Source: Halostella litorea
GTDB taxonomy: Archaea > Halobacteriota > Halobacteria > Halobacteriales > Natronoarchaeaceae
Assembly (NCBI RefSeq): GCF_004785955.1
Contig: NZ_SJER01000001.1
Coordinates: forward strand, 930,001 to 994,000
Direction of reading: 5' to 3'
Length of the DNA stretch: 64,000 nt
In this document: piece after piece, positions 29,427-37,235 of the stretch
Numbering within the stretch: the stretch's first letter is position 1
Layout: the number at the start of each line of letters is the position of its first letter
Notes under the pieces: generated by a model
The model's database searches: none
The model's input: only the letters and a program-made list of their open reading frames with translations
What the model was told of the DNA's origin: nothing
Position numbers and translations under genes: made by a program

Positions 29427-29745
29427 GCACCGCCTCCGTGAACGTGTCGACGACGTACTCGATCACCTCGTCTTTCCTGAACTCGGCGCGTTCGACGAGC
29501 TCCTCGCGGGCGTCGGCCCCCTCTTCGAGGATCGCCTCGCGCTCGTCCTCGATCCCCTCCTGGGCCTCCTCGAGGCGGCGCTCGCGGAGTTCGCGGGCCT
29601 CCTCCTCCGCGTCCTCGCGGATCTCCGCGGCCTCCTCGCGGGCCTCGGCGATGCGCTCCTCGCGCTCGTCCTCGGCCAGCTCGACGATCTCGTCGGCCTC
29701 CTGTTCGACGTCCTGTATTCGTTCCAGAACCTCTGGCCTCGGCAT
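29413..29745 (-). CDS. atpH: A-type ATP synthase subunit H (peripheral stalk)
   Basis: The first gene of the operon encodes 110 residues that are nearly all Glu/Arg/Ala coiled coil (right-handed type, about 8-85). It pairs with subunit E in the peripheral stalk. The end overlaps atpI by 14 bases. The start is placed by CCTTATAG (29776-29783 on the plus strand), giving a very short leader. Confidence 0.93.
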   Translation of the reverse strand: MPRPEVLERIQDVEQEADEIVELAEDEREERIAEAREEAAEIREDAEEEARELRERRLEEAQEGIEDEREAILEEGADAREELVERAEFRKDEVIEYVVDTFTEAVHAQT

Positions 29746-29775
29746 ACTGTTATCGGGCGTGACTTGCGGAAGCGT

Positions 29776-29783
29776 CTATAAGG
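29776..29783 (-). promoter_or_regulatory. TATA box of the atp operon
   Basis: CCTTATAG on the minus strand ends 30 bases before the atpH ATG, so transcription should start about 5-8 bases before it. It serves atpHIKECFAB. A second, rightward promoter (GTTATTTG, 29881-29888) for the methyltransferase lies about 100 bases away in the same divergent region. Confidence 0.6.
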
Positions 29784-29911
29784 TAGTTGCGAAAGGCACC
29801 GGCGACCGGGCGGGGCTCACGGGCGAACGCGGCGGCGGGGCCGGCGGGCGGTACGGTCCGGCGCGGGCCGGAACAGCAGCGTTATTTGCCGGGCGACCGA
29901 ACAGGTTACCG

Positions 29912-30535
29912 ATGGGAATCCTCGAGAACAAGGCCCGGGCGCGGCTGTTCTACAAGTACCTCTCGAAGGTGTACGACCAGGTGAACCCGTTCATCTGGAA
30001 CGAGGAGATGCGGACCGAGGCCATCGGGATGCTCGACCTCGACCCCGACGACCGGGTGCTGGACGTCGGCTGTGGCACCGGGTTCGGGACCGAGGGCCTG
30101 CTCGACCACGTCGACGAGGTCCACGGGCTGGACCAGAGCGTCCACCAGATGGAGAAGGCGTGGGCGAAGTTCGGCAGGACCGACGGGCCGGTCCGGTTCT
30201 ACCGCGGCGACGCCGAGCGCCTGCCGTTCAAGACCGGGAGCTTCGACGTGATCTGGTCGTCGGGCTCCATCGAGTACTGGCCCCACCCGGTCCGGGCGCT
30301 CCGGGAGTTCCGGCGCGTCCTGAAGCCGGGCGGGCAGGTGCTCGTCGTCGGGCCGAACTACCCCGAGACGGGGATCATGCAGAAGGTCGCCGACAGCATC
30401 ATGCTGTTCTACGACGACGAGGAGGCAGACCGGATGTTCTCCGAGGCCGGCTTCGAGGAGGTCGAACACCGGCTGATGGGGCCGAGCTACGACCCCGACG
30501 TGGCGATCACGACGGTCGGCCGCGCTCCCGAGTGA
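29912..30535 (+). CDS. SAM methyltransferase, VTE3/MPBQ-like quinone type
   Basis: The 207-residue class I methyltransferase has motif I VLDVGCGTGFGTEG (about 49-62). The start (FYKYLSKVYDQVNPFIWNEEMRTEA) and middle (SSGSIEYWPHPVRALREFRRVLKPGG) closely resemble the plant VTE3 enzyme, which methylates 2-methyl-6-phytylbenzoquinol in plastoquinone and tocopherol synthesis. VTE3 has been noted to have archaeal relatives. Unlike VTE3 it lacks a C-terminal membrane helix. A role in menaquinone methylation is the likely one in a haloarchaeon, but this is inference. A TATA box at 29881-29888 fits a leaderless start. Confidence 0.82.
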   Translation: MGILENKARARLFYKYLSKVYDQVNPFIWNEEMRTEAIGMLDLDPDDRVLDVGCGTGFGTEGLLDHVDEVHGLDQSVHQMEKAWAKFGRTDGPVRFYRGDAERLPFKTGSFDVIWSSGSIEYWPHPVRALREFRRVLKPGGQVLVVGPNYPETGIMQKVADSIMLFYDDEEADRMFSEAGFEEVEHRLMGPSYDPDVAITTVGRAPE

Positions 30536-30580
30536 CGCCGCGGCGAAGTCGGCGCGCCGGCTCCCCGTCCAGCCGTTCTC

Positions 30581-31075
30581 TCACGCCGTCGCCGAGAGCG
30601 TCGCCACCGTTTTCCCCCGCACCGACAGCCTGACCGACACCTCGTCCCCGGGGTCGATCCCCGGCGCGTTCGTGCTCGCCACCGCGAGCGACGCCTCCGC
30701 GCCCGTCCGCCACACCGTCCCGCCGGAGGGGTTGAACGGCCCGGTCGGCCCGCTGCGGAACCCCCGCGCAGCGAAGAAGGGCACCGGAGGCTGTCGGTCG
30801 AGTGGCTCGCCCTCAACCTCGACGCGGACGCGCAGGTCCGTCACGTCCACGGCGTCGCCGCCGCGGTGCGTGACCGCGATCCGGTCGGCGTCCGCGTCCG
30901 CCGAGAGGGCGAACGCCGCCGTCGGGGGCGGGTCGGCCGGCCGCTCCACGGCCGCGAGCGCGACGGCACCGCCGAGGACGACGGTACAGACGAGCAACAG
31001 CGCGACGCCGACGACCGGCGCGACGCCGCGGGACCCGCCCGCGGAACGGAACCCAATCGGGGAACGCCGTGACAC
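30581..31075 (-). CDS. Type IV pilin-like surface protein
   Basis: The 164-residue protein has the archaeal pilin N terminus: a basic leader of about 17 residues (MSRRSPIGFRSAGGSRG), then a hydrophobic helix starting VAPVVGVALLL (about 18-42). Cleavage by the prepilin peptidase PibD would be after SRG. The rest is a beta-rich domain exposed outside, with conserved-looking VTDLRVRVEVEG and a Gly/Pro-rich loop. The DUF1628/Pilin_N family is expanded in haloarchaea. It may be a minor pilin, as there are no pilus assembly genes nearby. Confidence 0.8.
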   Translation of the reverse strand: MSRRSPIGFRSAGGSRGVAPVVGVALLLVCTVVLGGAVALAAVERPADPPPTAAFALSADADADRIAVTHRGGDAVDVTDLRVRVEVEGEPLDRQPPVPFFAARGFRSGPTGPFNPSGGTVWRTGAEASLAVASTNAPGIDPGDEVSVRLSVRGKTVATLSATA

Positions 31076-31138
31076 GCCGGGGCGTGGCCGCGGCCTCGCA
31101 CAAAAACGTGTGGCGGGACGGTCCGGGTCGCCGCCGGG

Positions 31139-32338
31139 TCAGATGCCGACGGTCGCGTTCACCGTCGCGCCGTCCGCGGAGACCGTGGTGAGGTAGTACG
31201 ATCGGGGCGGCAGGGTCCACAGGTAGCCGTCGTCGCCGGTGGTGCCGACGCGGTCGCCGTTGATGCGCACCGTCGCGTCGACCGGGTCGCCGGCGGCGTC
31301 GGTGGCGTTGAACCGGATCGGGCCGTCGCCGGGCGTCCGCTCTATCCGCACCCGCAGGTCGCCCTCGGTGTCGTCGACGGCCGTCTCGCGCGGGAGTTCG
31401 TCGACGTCGAGCGCCTGGAACTCGCGGAACACCGACCGGGTGTTGCCGTCGATGTATATCGTCAGGGTCCCCTGGTCGTGGGGGATCGTCAGGCGATGGC
31501 GGCCGTCGTACACGCCGGAGAGCCCGAGGTCGCCCTGCTGGTTGGCGGCGGCCCACGGGTACAGGTCCGTCCGGACGTGGTCGAGCACCGCGGCGAGGTC
31601 GCCGTCGTACGTGTCGGTGGTGTTGTCGTTGCGGTTGTCGTACCGGATCGCCTCTCGGTGGTACTGGTCGCCGGCGAGCGTCCCGACGACGACCCCCGAC
31701 TCCGAGGCGGCGACTTGGACGACCGACTCCGCATCCCCGGATCCGGCGAACGCCTCGCCGAGCTGTGCCCGCGCGGGGGACCGGAGCAGGTCGAGTTGCG
31801 TCCGGACCGCGCCGCGGCGGTCGTCCGCCTCGTAGCCCTCGATCGACGCCGACAGCCGCGCGTGGGCGTACAGCGCCTCGTCGAGCGACTCCGCGCTAGC
31901 ATGGACCGACGCGAGGGTCCGGAGCAGTTCCGTCGCCGACGACGACCCGTTCGCGTAGGCCCGGACCGCGGCCCGCTCGGTGCGGTGGAGCCGGTCGGTT
32001 CGGGCCTCGATGTCGTCGAGCAGTTCCTCGGCGGCCGCCGCGCGCGCCGTCGCGGACGACGCCGTCCGGATCGACAGGTTGGCCGCCTGCGTGCGAACCC
32101 GGTTCTCGACGTCCGTGCTGGCGTCGCCGACCACCTGCGCCATGTCGGGGGACTGGCTCCCGACCCGGGAGGTCACGTCGCCGGAGAGGGTCAGCCGCGA
32201 CGTGGTGTTCGACTCGTCGGCGTCGTCCGCGATGCGGTCGGCGGCGGTCGTCTGGAGGGATCCGCCCGCCGGGGCGGCGAGAACGGGGGCCGGCACGGCG
32301 AGAAGCAGGACCATCGCCAGGGCCGTGATGCGCTTCAT
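31139..32338 (-). CDS. Secreted haloarchaeal protein (DUF7096-like)
   Basis: The 399-residue protein has a Sec signal (MKRITALAMVLLLAVPAPVLAAP). A helical part (about 75-180) is rich in Ala/Arg, and two beta domains follow. The last, about 345-399, is a carboxypeptidase-regulatory-like fold (DPVDATVRINGDRVGTTGDDGYLWTLPPRSYYLTTV). There is no C-terminal anchor. The function is not known and the family name is from memory. It is divergent from the membrane HTH regulator at 32561, an arrangement that suggests a functional pair. TTTTTGTATC on the minus strand is its TATA box. Confidence 0.75.
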   Translation of the reverse strand: MKRITALAMVLLLAVPAPVLAAPAGGSLQTTAADRIADDADESNTTSRLTLSGDVTSRVGSQSPDMAQVVGDASTDVENRVRTQAANLSIRTASSATARAAAAEELLDDIEARTDRLHRTERAAVRAYANGSSSATELLRTLASVHASAESLDEALYAHARLSASIEGYEADDRRGAVRTQLDLLRSPARAQLGEAFAGSGDAESVVQVAASESGVVVGTLAGDQYHREAIRYDNRNDNTTDTYDGDLAAVLDHVRTDLYPWAAANQQGDLGLSGVYDGRHRLTIPHDQGTLTIYIDGNTRSVFREFQALDVDELPRETAVDDTEGDLRVRIERTPGDGPIRFNATDAAGDPVDATVRINGDRVGTTGDDGYLWTLPPRSYYLTTVSADGATVNATVGI

Positions 32339-32560
32339 CGGGCTGGCCTACAGGCTACTGATACAAAAACCAGTCGGCACTCGGAGGGGAAAGCCGACCT
32401 TGCCCGGTCGACGCCGATGGAAAGCGGCGATTGCCCCCGTCAGCGCCGGTTCCCGAACGAACGGTGACACAACGAACGCCGCGGAGAACGTTCAAAGCCG
32501 GCGCTGACGTTTTATCGGTGATAGAAAGCATTTTCTCCCCGGGGGAACCAGTGGCTACGT

Positions 32561-33760
32561 ATGCGGTTACGTGCCGCCGTTTCGTTTGCCCTCCTCGTCT
32601 CCCTGGTCCTCGCCCCGATCGGTGCGGTCGCAGCGGCAGCGTCGTCGCCGCCCGCCGACGCCGGTCCCGCCGCGACGCCCACCCACGACGCCGGCCCGCC
32701 CGCGGCGGCGGCCGACCCCGCGGACCCCGAGACAGTGTTCCGGGTCCGGATCACCGAACGCGGCCACGCCAACTGGACCGTCGAGTTCCGCCAGCACCTC
32801 CACAACGAGACCGAAATCGAGGCGTTCCGCGAGTACAGGGACCGGATCGTCTCCGGGCAGGAATCCCCGCCCGTGACCGAACAGACGTTCAGCGAGTTCG
32901 CCGAGGAAGCCAGCGCCGCGACCGGCCGCAACATGACGATCCGGAACGGGCGCTACACCGGCCGGGTCGAGAACGACACCGGGATCATCGCGTTTCACTT
33001 CACCTGGACCGACTTCGCCGCGGTGGACGGCGACGGCGATGTCCTCGTCGGCGACGCGTTCAACGGCACCGACGGGACGTGGCTCCCCCGACTGGACGAC
33101 GGGCAGCGCCTCGTCGTCGAACCCCCCGAGGGGTACATCCCGTCGACCGCGCCGCGGGGCCACGAGAACGGGACGTTCGAGTGGAACGGGCCGTACGAGT
33201 TCGACGACAACGAGATAACCATCGTCTACACGCCGAGCGGCCCTGACGGGAACAACGGCGGCACCACCACCCCCGGGACGACCGACCCCGGCGACGACGA
33301 CCGGGAGGAGCCGATCCCGATGGCGCTACTGGGCGTCGGCGTCGTCGCGCTGGTCGTCGCGGTCGGCACCGGCGGCTACCTCCTCGCGCGCCGGCAGACC
33401 GTCGCGAATGGGGACGGGATCGCCGCGGACGCCCCCTCGTCGGCAGCGACCGCGCCGGAGGCGGACGCGCCGCCGGACGCCGACGGTGCCGACGCCGCGG
33501 CCGACGCGGAGGACGACGCCGCCGAGGACGAGGGGATCGACGAGACGCTGCTCTCCGACGAGGAGCGCGTCACCCGGCTACTGGAGGAGAACGGCGGTCG
33601 GATGAAGCAGGCGAAGATCGTCTCCGAGACCGGCTGGTCGAACGCGAAGGTGTCCCAGTTGCTCTCCTCGATGGACGACGACGACCGGATCGACAAGCTC
33701 CGGATCGGCCGCGAGAACCTGATCACCCTGCCCGACGAGGACGTCGGCGACATCGACTGA
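32561..33760 (+). CDS. Membrane-anchored HTH regulator with extracellular sensor
   Basis: The 399-residue protein has a signal peptide (1-24), an extracellular domain (about 55-225) with several N-glycosylation-type sites, a Thr/Gly/Pro linker and one membrane helix (254-276). An acidic Ala/Asp linker (280-330) leads to a cytoplasmic winged helix (333-390) with KIVSETGWSNAKVSQLLSSM. It could pass an outside signal directly to DNA. Such DUF7345/DUF7343-type proteins are known only from halophiles and are uncharacterised. GTTTTATCGG (about 32508-32517) gives a leader of about 25-30 bases that contains the inverted repeat TTCTCCCCGGGGGAA. Confidence 0.85.
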   Translation: MRLRAAVSFALLVSLVLAPIGAVAAAASSPPADAGPAATPTHDAGPPAAAADPADPETVFRVRITERGHANWTVEFRQHLHNETEIEAFREYRDRIVSGQESPPVTEQTFSEFAEEASAATGRNMTIRNGRYTGRVENDTGIIAFHFTWTDFAAVDGDGDVLVGDAFNGTDGTWLPRLDDGQRLVVEPPEGYIPSTAPRGHENGTFEWNGPYEFDDNEITIVYTPSGPDGNNGGTTTPGTTDPGDDDREEPIPMALLGVGVVALVVAVGTGGYLLARRQTVANGDGIAADAPSSAATAPEADAPPDADGADAAADAEDDAAEDEGIDETLLSDEERVTRLLEENGGRMKQAKIVSETGWSNAKVSQLLSSMDDDDRIDKLRIGRENLITLPDEDVGDID

Positions 33761-33821
33761 CCGGGCCGGCCAGTACCTCGAACGACCGAGAGGTCTTTGT
33801 CCGGGGCCTCGTGTACCCGGT

Positions 33822-34214
33822 ATGAGCCGAGTCCGAACCGCGACGGGCCGCGTCGCCGACTACGTACACGCGAGCGTTCCCCGCCGCGCGACGCTCGCCC
33901 TCGGCGTCTCGCTTACCTTCCTGCTGTGCGTCGAGTTGGCCGCGGGCGACCATCTGGGGCTCCTCCCGATACCCCTGGCCGTCGGGCTGGCCGCGTACCT
34001 CTACACGCGGAGGAGCGGGCAGGAGGCGCTGGCGGCCAGCGCCTACGGGACCGGCCTGCTGGCGGTCGGTCTCTTCGTGCTGCAGGTGTATCAGGTCGTA
34101 GCGACCGCGAGCACGGAGTCGCCGGCGGCCGCCGCAGCGCGGTCGGGGTGGTGGCTCGTGGTCGGGGCGCTCCTGACGGCCGCCGGCGTCGGGATCCGGC
34201 GGTTGGACCTCTGA
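33822..34214 (+). CDS. Small multi-pass membrane protein, 130 aa
   Basis: There are about four hydrophobic helices (around 24-40, 47-62, 70-92, 108-125) joined by short loops. A YTRRSGQ loop lies between helices 2 and 3. There are no motifs that I recognise. It follows the membrane HTH gene on the same strand by 61 bases and could be co-transcribed. A CTTTGT box near 33795 is only a weak promoter candidate. Confidence 0.7.
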   Translation: MSRVRTATGRVADYVHASVPRRATLALGVSLTFLLCVELAAGDHLGLLPIPLAVGLAAYLYTRRSGQEALAASAYGTGLLAVGLFVLQVYQVVATASTESPAAAAARSGWWLVVGALLTAAGVGIRRLDL

Positions 34215-34334
34215 TCGGCCACCGGCGCTCGGGGGCCCCGACATGGCCGCTTCGCGCGCCGGCCGGCAGCCGGTTGCCCGAACGGCGGCGCGACGGCCGG
34301 GAAACGCCTTCTCCGCCACGCCGTGTTTCGAAAA

Positions 34335-34342
34335 CGTTTATC
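34335..34342 (+). promoter_or_regulatory. TATA box of etfBA
   Basis: CGTTTATC ends 26 bases before the etfB ATG, predicting a leaderless transcript. Just upstream TTTCGAAA (34326-34333) is an 8-base palindrome that could be part of an operator. Confidence 0.6.
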
Positions 34343-34368
34343 TCCGGCACGGTAGAACAAGAACGTTG

Positions 34369-35160
34369 ATGAAGGTTCTCGTAACGGTCAAGGAGGTCGC
34401 CGAAGTCGAGGACGACTTCGAGATAGAGGGGACCGAGATCGGCTCGCAGTACCTAGCGTACGACTTGAACGAGTGGGACGACTACGCCGTCGAGGAGGCG
34501 GTCCAGATCGCCGAGGCCGGCGACGACGTGGAGGTCGTCGCGGTCACCATCGGCCCCGAGCGCAGCGAGGAGACGATCCGGATGGCGCTGGCGAAGGGCG
34601 CTGACCGCGCGGTCCGGGTGTGGGACGAGGCGCTGGAGGGCGTCGACCTGCTCGACGTCGGCGCGAAGGTCCGCCTGCTCGAAGCCGTCGTCGCGGAGGA
34701 GGACCCCGACCTCGTGCTCTCGGGCGTGCAGGCCGGCGACGACGCGTTCGGCGCGACCGGCGTCGCCCTGGCCGACGAGATCGGCTTCGAGTGGGCCGCG
34801 GTCGTCAACCAGCTTGACCTCGACGCCGACGGCGGCGTCGCCCACGTCCACCGCGAACTGGAGGGCGGCGTCGACGAGGTGACCGACGTGGAGCTGCCCG
34901 CCGTCCTGACGATCCAGACGGGGATCAACGAGCCGCGCTACGCCAGCCTGCGGGGCATCCGACAGGCCCAGAGCAAGGAGATAGCGCCCAAGGACCTCGA
35001 CGACTTGGGCCTCTCGGCGGCCGACGTGGAGAGCGAGCTCGAGCTGACGGGGATGTACGAGCCCGAAACGGAGAGCGACGCGACGTACTTCGAGGGCAGC
35101 CCCGAGGAGGAGGCCGGACAGCTCGCCGACATGCTCCGCGACAAGGGGGTGGCGGAATGA
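34369..35160 (+). CDS. etfB: Electron transfer flavoprotein beta subunit
   Basis: Accepts electrons from acyl-CoA and related dehydrogenases together with EtfA. The 263-residue protein begins MKVLVTVKEV and has the AMP/FAD-proximal segments AVTIGPERSEETIRMALAKGADRAVRVWD and LVLSGVQAGDDAFGATGVALADEIG. The signature VELPAVLTIQTGINEPRYASLRGIRQAQSKEI is typical of EtfB. The stop overlaps the etfA start by four bases. No EtfD/FixC quinone reductase gene is nearby in this window. Confidence 0.95.
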   Translation: MKVLVTVKEVAEVEDDFEIEGTEIGSQYLAYDLNEWDDYAVEEAVQIAEAGDDVEVVAVTIGPERSEETIRMALAKGADRAVRVWDEALEGVDLLDVGAKVRLLEAVVAEEDPDLVLSGVQAGDDAFGATGVALADEIGFEWAAVVNQLDLDADGGVAHVHRELEGGVDEVTDVELPAVLTIQTGINEPRYASLRGIRQAQSKEIAPKDLDDLGLSAADVESELELTGMYEPETESDATYFEGSPEEEAGQLADMLRDKGVAE

Positions 35161-36113
35161 CGGACGTCCTCGCCGTCTCCGAGCACCGCCGCGGCGACCT
35201 GCGCGACGTGAGCTACGAGGTCGTCACCGCCGGGCGCGAACTCGCCGACGAGACCGGCGGCGACCTCCACGTGGCCGTCATCGGCGGCGACGTCGACGCG
35301 TTCGCCGAGGACCTGAACCGCGAGGGCGTCGACCAACTCCACACCGTCGACCACGGCGAGGAGTTCAACCACGGCGTGTACGCCCAGGCCGTCGAACAGC
35401 TGTACGACGCGACCGACGCGGGCTACGTCGTGACGCCCAACAGCGTCAACGGCCTCGACTACGCGCCGGCCGTGGCGAACGGCCTCGACCTCCCCGTCGT
35501 CACGGACGTCATCGACCTGGACGCCTCGGGCGACGGCCTCGTCGCCACCCGCGAGATGTACGGCTCGAAGGTCGAGACGACGGTCGAACTCGACGCCGAC
35601 CGCGCGGTCGTCACGATCCGCGGCGCGGAGTGGCCCCCCGCCGAGGGCGCCGGCGACGCCGAGGTGACGGCCTTCGACGCCGACATCGACGAGTCGGCGG
35701 TCCGCTCGACGGTCACCGGCTTCGAGGAGGCCGGCGGCGGCGACGTCGACATCAGCGAGGCGGACGTGCTCGTCAGCGTCGGCCGCGGCATCGAGGAGGA
35801 GGAGAACATCGAACTCGTTCAGGAACTGGCGGACGCGCTCGACGCGACGCTCTCCTCGTCCCGGCCGATCGTCGACAACGGCTGGCTGCCGAAGAACCGG
35901 CAGGTCGGCCAGTCCGGCAAGGTCGTCACCCCCGACGTGTACATCGCCATCGGCATCTCCGGCGCGGTCCAGCACGTCGCCGGGATGAAAGGCAGCGACA
36001 CCATCGTCGCCATCAACACGGACCCGAACGCCCCCATCTTCGACCTCGCGGACTACGGCATCGTCGACGACCTGTTCGACGTCGTGCCGGCGCTGATCGA
36101 AGAGTTCGAGTAG
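35157..36113 (+). CDS. etfA: Electron transfer flavoprotein alpha subunit
   Basis: FAD-holding partner of EtfB, 318 aa. The N-terminal half resembles EtfB. The C-terminal FAD-binding domain has SSRPIVDNGWLPKNRQVGQSGKVV, then PDVYIAIGISGAVQHVAGMKGSDTIVAINTDPNAPIFDLADYGIVDDL, the classic signature. There is no ferredoxin insertion, so it is the plain type. It forms a two-gene operon with etfB. Confidence 0.96.
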   Translation: MTDVLAVSEHRRGDLRDVSYEVVTAGRELADETGGDLHVAVIGGDVDAFAEDLNREGVDQLHTVDHGEEFNHGVYAQAVEQLYDATDAGYVVTPNSVNGLDYAPAVANGLDLPVVTDVIDLDASGDGLVATREMYGSKVETTVELDADRAVVTIRGAEWPPAEGAGDAEVTAFDADIDESAVRSTVTGFEEAGGGDVDISEADVLVSVGRGIEEEENIELVQELADALDATLSSSRPIVDNGWLPKNRQVGQSGKVVTPDVYIAIGISGAVQHVAGMKGSDTIVAINTDPNAPIFDLADYGIVDDLFDVVPALIEEFE

Positions 36114-36137
36114 CGTTCGGCGGTCTTTTCACCCACG

Positions 36138-36184
36138 TTTTGCGACGAGCGGTCGCCTCAGCGACCCGAGTCGGAAACGGTCGG
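36138..36184 (+). repeat. Dispersed hairpin element, copy 2
   Basis: Same frame as copies at 2119 and 41684: TTTTGCGACGAGCGGT, a stem-loop, ACCCGAG, then GGAAACGGTCGG. Here the stem is GGTCGC-CTCA-GCGACC (36151-36166). It lies 25 bases downstream of the etfA stop on the same strand. The shorter, different stem with pairing preserved argues for selection on structure. Confidence 0.55.
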
Positions 36185-36300
36185 CTCGACGGGGTTTGAC
36201 TCAGCTTACCCCACGGTGGCTCGCGTTACTCGCGGAGCGGGACGGCTTACCGTCCACGCGGACTGGTACTTTCGCGGAAACAGCGGCGAACGACCGGCCC

Positions 36301-36309
36301 GGTTAATCC
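36301..36309 (+). promoter_or_regulatory. TATA-like box of the Q-rich gene
   Basis: GGTTAATCC ends 27 bases before the ATG at 36337, the standard spacing for a leaderless haloarchaeal gene. It supports reading the low-complexity ORF as a real gene. Confidence 0.5.
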
Positions 36310-36336
36310 GGCCGTCCGCCGTTCGACCGGATCGCA

Positions 36337-37143
36337 ATGGCACGACAGCACAGCGGCCGCGGGCGCGGTCGACAGTCCCGGCGACGGGAGCAAAGCACAG
36401 GTCAGGGTCAGCACCAGCAGGGCAGTCAGCAGCATCAGCAGGGCGGTCAGCAACACCAGCGACGCAGCCAGCGCCAGCAGAGCGGGCGACAGGAGCAGGG
36501 AGGCCGACAGCATCGACAGCAGCAACAGCAGGGACGCGGTCAGCAACAGCACCGGAGTCAGCAGCAGGGTCAACAGGGGCAGTCGAGACAGATCCAGCAG
36601 GGCCAGCACCACCGTGGCCAGCAGGGCGGCGGCCGCGGGCAGGAGGGGCAGCAACACGCCCGCCAGCGCGCACAGCAGTCCGGCCGAGGGAGCCAGCAAG
36701 GCGGCCAACAGCATCAGCAAGGCGGCCAACAGCACCGAGGCGGGCAGCGTCACCAGCAGGGACAGCGACACGGGAGCCAGCAGGGCGGACAGCGCCGGAT
36801 GGGCCAGCAGAGCCAGCAGCGGCAACAGGGCGACCACGGCGGACAGCAGCGCCGGCAGCAGGGAGCGCAGATGGGACAGCAGTCGGGCGGTCAGCGACAG
36901 GGCGGCCGCCAGTCGCAGATGAACCGCGGCCAGCGAGGGCAGCAGGGTGGCCAGCAGTTCGGGCAGCAGGGCGGACGACGGCAGGAGCAACAGGGAGGGC
37001 AGCAGCGGGGTCGCCACTCACAGCGAGGCCGTCAGGGGAGCCAGCAGGAAGAACACGGCCGCCAGCAGGGTCGCAACGCGGGCGGGCGACACTCGGCCCG
37101 GCGCCAGCAGCGCGACGAGCAGCGGCAGTTCCAAGGCTACTGA
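36337..37143 (+). CDS. Gln/Gly/Arg-rich basic low-complexity protein, 268 aa
   Basis: No known family recognised. By hand count it has about 101 Gln (38%), 61 Gly, 46 Arg, 17 His and 17 Ser, only 9 acidic residues, and no Lys, Cys, Pro, Leu, Val or Trp. It is therefore strongly basic in a proteome that is otherwise acidic. It contains RG/RGR elements and repeated QQGGQQH units, two in tandem at residues 120-133 (21-base direct repeats at 36694-36735), and ends in QRQFQGY. The protein should be intrinsically disordered and resembles eukaryotic prion-like/RGG RNA-binding segments. The frame has an ATG, a TATA box and G/C-rich third positions. Opposite-strand ORFs here are Leu-rich shadows. Confidence 0.75.
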   Translation: MARQHSGRGRGRQSRRREQSTGQGQHQQGSQQHQQGGQQHQRRSQRQQSGRQEQGGRQHRQQQQQGRGQQQHRSQQQGQQGQSRQIQQGQHHRGQQGGGRGQEGQQHARQRAQQSGRGSQQGGQQHQQGGQQHRGGQRHQQGQRHGSQQGGQRRMGQQSQQRQQGDHGGQQRRQQGAQMGQQSGGQRQGGRQSQMNRGQRGQQGGQQFGQQGGRRQEQQGGQQRGRHSQRGRQGSQQEEHGRQQGRNAGGRHSARRQQRDEQRQFQGY

Positions 37144-37235
37144 CGCGACGGCCCGATCCCGAGACCCGGGTTCGGCGGATCATCCCACCGTCTCTTTTCG
37201 CCGCCGCTCGACGACCGTCCGACTCGTACCGGCCG

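Noticed and set aside
36394-36760. Short repeats that could be mistaken for a CRISPR array or minisatellite
   Set aside because: The repeats are in codon phase (QQGGQQH), with no regular unique spacers, and no cas genes are near.
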